A stretch of 64,000 nucleotides of DNA from NCBI RefSeq assembly GCF_000383955.1, contig NZ_KB913013.1, positions 5,351,694-5,415,693 on the forward strand. Direction: 5' to 3'. Origin of the DNA: Rudanella lutea DSM 19387 (GTDB taxonomy: Bacteria > Bacteroidota > Bacteroidia > Cytophagales > Spirosomataceae). Below, one piece after another: positions 60,894 to 64,000 of this stretch. The first letter of the stretch is position 1. Each line of letters begins with the position of its first letter. The translations under genes and the position numbers were made by a program. A model generated the notes under the pieces. That model did not search any database, was not told the origin of the DNA, and was given only the letters and a program-made list of their open reading frames with translations.

Positions 60894-61604
60894 ATGACGA
60901 TGATTAATCACGAAGTAGTCAACGACCAGTATATCGTACAGATTGCCAGCGAGGATCACCTCCGTCTGGCCGAGACCATCTGTCAGGAAATGGAACGCAG
61001 CGCTAAAGCCCGGGGCACCGGTATTGCCAAGCGCTCGCCCATTTATGTCATGGAAAAAATGCTTGAGGGCAAGGCCATTGTCGCTACGACAATGGCCGGC
61101 GAATGGGTCGGCTTCTGCTACATCGAGACCTGGGAGCACGGTAAATTTGTGGCCAATTCGGGCCTCATCGTGCATCCTGATCATCGGAAAAGCGGTATTG
61201 CAACCCGGATCAAGGCCAAAGCATTCGAACTGTCGCGCAAGCGGTTTCCCAATGCAAAAATCATTGGATTGACCACCAGCCTGGCTGTCATGAAGATCAA
61301 CTCTGATCTCGGTTATGAGCCAGTAACTCTGAGCGAACTGCCTGCCGACGAAGCGTTCTGGAAAGGCTGCTCGAGCTGTGTGAACTATGATATTCTGAAC
61401 CGGACCAACCGGAAGCACTGCTTGTGTACAGGCATGCTCTACGACCCCGAGCAACACCGGAAAGAGGAGAAGAAGGAAAACTGGAATTTCCTGAAAGAAT
61501 CGAAACTGTACGAACGCTGGATGAAGCTGAAAGAGCGGATCTTACTCCGGTTTCAGGATCGGCAGCGCGCCCGTCGGCACGACCGCGAGTTGGAAACGGC
61601 TTAG
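60894..61604 (+). CDS. GNAT acetyltransferase with cysteine cluster, possibly N-acetylglutamate synthase
   Basis: A 236-residue protein. The GNAT acetyl-CoA motif is seen as SGLIVHPDHRKSGIATRIKA. After the fold come clustered cysteines: C159-x2-C162 (GCSSCVNYD) and C176-x-C178 (KHCLCTGM), which may bind metal. The C-terminal 40 residues are a charged helix rich in Lys/Glu/Arg. Bacteroidota arginine loci carry a GNAT protein with a similar cysteine region taken as N-acetylglutamate synthase; this copy is not next to arg genes. The function is therefore a suggestion. It is followed by a strong terminator. Confidence 0.75.
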   Translation: MTMINHEVVNDQYIVQIASEDHLRLAETICQEMERSAKARGTGIAKRSPIYVMEKMLEGKAIVATTMAGEWVGFCYIETWEHGKFVANSGLIVHPDHRKSGIATRIKAKAFELSRKRFPNAKIIGLTTSLAVMKINSDLGYEPVTLSELPADEAFWKGCSSCVNYDILNRTNRKHCLCTGMLYDPEQHRKEEKKENWNFLKESKLYERWMKLKERILLRFQDRQRARRHDRELETA

Positions 61605-61623
61605 TGGGTTGTTTGTCAATAGT

Positions 61624-61653
61624 AAAACCCCGGTCCATCAGGGCCGGGGTTTT
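61624..61653. terminator. Terminator of the GNAT gene
   Basis: Arms AAAACCCCGG (61624-61633) and CCGGGGTTTT (61644-61653), extendable to 13 bp with one G-U pair, ending in a T-run. It lies 20 bp after the stop codon. Confidence 0.85.
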
Positions 61654-61720
61654 TTCGTGGTCAACCCAAAACAGCTTTTCTGGTACGTGGTTATTATACG
61701 TGTACCAACAGACTCAACAC

Positions 61721-62080
61721 ATGGAAAGCTACGCACCCAGTCCCGACGATATGATGAACCAGAACTCCAGCCGGGTACCCACCGGAATGGAACAGGATGT
61801 TCGGGCCGATGAAGACATTATTGACCAGACCGGAGCAGAACCGGCTGCCGCTGATACCGAGTTGCAACGCGCCCCGGTTGAGCCCCCTCAGGCCGGTCAA
61901 TCGACTCCGGTCGACGACTTAGCCAGCTCCATTGCGTATGCCCTCGACGGCTCGGGGCGGGGCGAAACGAACCCGGTGTCTCCGCAGCAGGGGCCTATTG
62001 GTCCCGAACACAAGCCCATTACGGAAGGAACGACCGGTGCGAGCCTGCGCGATGAAGAGGATAATCTTAAACCTGATTGA
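61721..62080 (+). CDS. Acidic, probably disordered protein of unknown function
   Basis: A 119-residue protein rich in Glu, Asp, Pro, Gln and Ser, with no hydrophobic core and no recognised domain. The ATG at 61721 (MESYAPSPDDMM) is chosen; the longer frame upstream crosses the terminator at 61624-61653. Repeated acidic runs and Pro/Gln segments suggest a flexible protein or a short regulatory tail. It stands alone between the acetyltransferase terminator and the histidine kinase. Confidence 0.6.
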   Translation: MESYAPSPDDMMNQNSSRVPTGMEQDVRADEDIIDQTGAEPAAADTELQRAPVEPPQAGQSTPVDDLASSIAYALDGSGRGETNPVSPQQGPIGPEHKPITEGTTGASLRDEEDNLKPD

Positions 62081-62262
62081 GTTGGTGTCCTTTCCAAATC
62101 TGCGCAGTAAGACTACTTGGATTAAGTAAACCCATTGCCTAATATTTTAACTATTTTCTCGTATGAAGAAAATAGTATGCTTAATTTGACGCTGTTGCTC
62201 GCCAATCGTTTTGTCGCCCAGATTTTACCGGTAGTTTTCGGCGGGTTTGCTGTGCTCGTACC

Positions 62263-64000
62263 ATGCCTGACTCTATTTTACATCTTGAACCACACGAAAA
62301 CGGACCGCATTTGAACCGATTGTTAGCATCGGTATTCATGCAGGCTCCATCAGCCATGGCGGTGGTGAAATGGCCCGATTTGACCTTCGTATTTACCAAT
62401 TCACCCTATCAGAAGCTTTTCAGGCGTTCATCCGGGCAGCTGAATGGGCGCTCAATGAGGGAGGTATGGCCCGACAGTGCAGCGTACGCTATTGATGAGG
62501 TAGGTGAATCGGGAAAGCCGCTGACCATTGCTGAGTATCCGATTCAAGTACAGACCCCCGACGGAGACGACCGGGTCTTGTATTTTCAATTTGTGTTTCA
62601 GCCGGTAGCCATCGAAGGCGAAACCCCAACGCATTTGGTCATTCAAGCAACGGATGTATCAGAGCAGGTGTATGCCCGGCAACAACTTGAGCAGAGTCAG
62701 GATCGGTTTGGGGCGGCTATAGCGGCCGTGCAGGGTACGTTGTGGACGAATAATCCACGCGGAGAAATGGAAGGGACGCAACCCGGTTGGGCTGCTCTGA
62801 CCGGGCAATCGTACGAAGAATACCAGGGGTACGGATGGTCGAGGGTTGTACACCCCGACGATGCCCTGCCCACAATTCAGGCCTGGAACGAAGCCGTCCG
62901 CGAACGGCGTATGTTTGTTTTCGAGCATCGGGTTCGGGCCAAAGGTGGCCGTTGGGGCCAGTTCACGATTCGCGCCATTCCGTTGTTCGATCGGGAGGGG
63001 ACTATACGCGAGTGGGTAGGTGTGCACACGGATGTAACGCAGCAACGACAGGCCGAAGCCGCCCTTCGAGAAAGTGAGGAGCGGTTCCGAATCATGGCCG
63101 ACGCGGCCCCGACGCTCGTATGGACCTGTAACCCCGACGGATCGTTCAAGTACATGAATCCGCAGGTGCTGGCGTATTTGGGCATGTCGGAGGCTCAGTT
63201 TTTACCCTCTAGCTATACCGATCTGTTGCATCCCGATGAGCGCGTATCGGTTGGGCAGGCTTTCCGGCAGGCTATTCAGACACTGAAGCCGTACACGCTC
63301 GAACACCGACTTCGCAAGCAGGACGGCTCGTACCGGTGGTTTTTGGCGCAGGGGGCACCAAGCCAGTACCCCAATGGCGAGTTGTTTGCCTACGTGGGCT
63401 CCTGGATTGATATACACGAGCAAAAACTTTCGGCCGAACGACTGGAGCAGGAAGTAGCCGACCGTACCCGCGAACTGGTGAAGCTCAACCGGGCCCTCGA
63501 ACGATCCAACGAATACCTGCAACAGTTTGCTTACGTAGCCAGCCACGATTTGCAGGAACCCCTGCGCAAGATTCAATATTTCGGCGGGCATGTGCTCGAA
63601 CAGTACGGCCAATTGCTCCCAACGCCCGCGCAGGATTTGCTCCGGCGGATGCAGAACGCGTCGGTACGGATGGCGAATTTGATTCGGGATTTGCTGGCTT
63701 ACTCGAAACTATCCACGCAGTCACTGTCGGCACAGCCGCAGAACTTTGAACCGGTGTCGCTTGGCGAGGTGGTGGCTGAGGTTCTGACCGATCTTGAACT
63801 GACGATTCAGACCCGAAACGCCCAAATCGACGTGGGGGAACTCCCCACCCTGTTGGCCGACCGAACGCAGATGCAGCAACTGCTGAGTAACCTGATGGGC
63901 AATGCGCTCAAATACACTCGTCCCGATACCGACCCTGTGGTGCAGATTGGGAGTCGGCTGGTGGAGGCTCACGCTTCGCAGTTGCCCGCATCCCTTACGC
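62263..64000 (+). CDS. Multi-PAS sensor histidine kinase, truncated by window edge
   Basis: The frame runs from ATG 62263 off the right edge (about 579 residues visible). There are three PAS domains: about residues 25-140, 148-265 and 270-392, the last two of PAS_3 type (WTNNPRGEMEGTQPGW; WTCNPDGSFKYMNPQV). They are followed by a short coiled coil (about 393-420), HisKA with phospho-accepting His about 428 (YVASHDLQEPLRKI), and the start of the HATPase (SNLMGNALKYT). No TM segment is visible, so it is probably cytoplasmic, like phytochrome-type hybrid kinases. The remainder of the ATPase lies outside the window. The signal and partner are unknown. The 182 bp upstream hold no other gene. Confidence 0.9.
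   Translation, partial: MPDSILHLEPHENGPHLNRLLASVFMQAPSAMAVVKWPDLTFVFTNSPYQKLFRRSSGQLNGRSMREVWPDSAAYAIDEVGESGKPLTIAEYPIQVQTPDGDDRVLYFQFVFQPVAIEGETPTHLVIQATDVSEQVYARQQLEQSQDRFGAAIAAVQGTLWTNNPRGEMEGTQPGWAALTGQSYEEYQGYGWSRVVHPDDALPTIQAWNEAVRERRMFVFEHRVRAKGGRWGQFTIRAIPLFDREGTIREWVGVHTDVTQQRQAEAALRESEERFRIMADAAPTLVWTCNPDGSFKYMNPQVLAYLGMSEAQFLPSSYTDLLHPDERVSVGQAFRQAIQTLKPYTLEHRLRKQDGSYRWFLAQGAPSQYPNGELFAYVGSWIDIHEQKLSAERLEQEVADRTRELVKLNRALERSNEYLQQFAYVASHDLQEPLRKIQYFGGHVLEQYGQLLPTPAQDLLRRMQNASVRMANLIRDLLAYSKLSTQSLSAQPQNFEPVSLGEVVAEVLTDLELTIQTRNAQIDVGELPTLLADRTQMQQLLSNLMGNALKYTRPDTDPVVQIGSRLVEAHASQLPASLT

Noticed and set aside
61424-62080. Longer 218-residue version of the acidic protein
   Set aside because: The extension would overlap the acetyltransferase gene end in another frame and cross a strong terminator; the ATG at 61721 is the more natural start.
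62181-62399. Minus-strand 72-codon frame at the start of the histidine kinase
   Set aside because: It overlaps the kinase leader and N-terminus, and no family was recognised.

Overview
The window looks like a chromosomal segment of a Bacteroidota bacterium, most likely a Cytophagales member close to Spirosoma, Fibrella or Larkinella. The evidence is two large secreted proteins with type IX secretion (T9SS) C-terminal sorting domains, a SusC/SusD pair, TAnnTTTG-type promoter boxes in place of classical -10 boxes, few Shine-Dalgarno sequences, and the nusB-ytxH-DUF1573-yajC-ybbR-coaE gene order. No rRNA, tRNA, CRISPR array, phage or insertion sequence was seen.

Region 1 (1-16300) is mainly nitrate assimilation. 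After the truncated mutS2 gene, the minus strand carries a NarL-like regulator, a NarX-like sensor kinase, nirD and nirB. Diverging from nirB are cobA (siroheme precursor methylation), an alginate-export-type outer-membrane porin, a NarK-type nitrate/nitrite transporter, a 1214-residue fusion of nitrate reductase with its NAD(P)H-dependent electron-transfer module, and a sulfite-reductase-like protein that carries a rubredoxin domain and lacks the siroheme/4Fe-4S cysteines. Together they would take nitrate in, reduce it to ammonium and sense it.

Region 2 (16300-39500) is mixed. It holds a giant T9SS protein with thirteen 73-residue repeats, clpB, a DUF418 membrane protein, a DctA-like symporter, a RelE/ParE-type toxin-antitoxin pair, a second T9SS protein sharing a cysteine module with the first, an RhlE-type helicase, a SASA-type esterase, the housekeeping operon nusB to coaE, and two small unknown membrane or lipoproteins.

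Region 3 (39550-59060) begins with proB and continues as a pectin/homogalacturonan utilisation locus. One block is uxaB-kdgK-exuT, a second is susC-susD-pectate lyase-pectinesterase, a divergent lacI regulator lies beside uxaB, and a third block is a CE12-GH28 fusion, a KdgF-like cupin and a GH105 hydrolase. Three copies of one operator-like palindrome (core ATCGTTnYCGGnAACGWT) lie upstream of susC, between uxaB and lacI, and upstream of the CE12-GH28 gene. They tie the three blocks into one probable LacI regulon. UxaC, UxaA, KduI, KduD and KdgA are not in the window.

Region 4 (59292-64000) has a small lipoprotein, aat, a GNAT acetyltransferase with a cysteine cluster (possibly an N-acetylglutamate synthase), a short disordered acidic protein, and a multi-PAS histidine kinase cut by the window end.

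Several intergenic spaces carry unusual structures: long perfect hairpins, three stuttered palindromes whose arms are built of short direct repeats, and a 103-bp tandem repeat array. All protein functions are read from sequence motifs; no database search was run.
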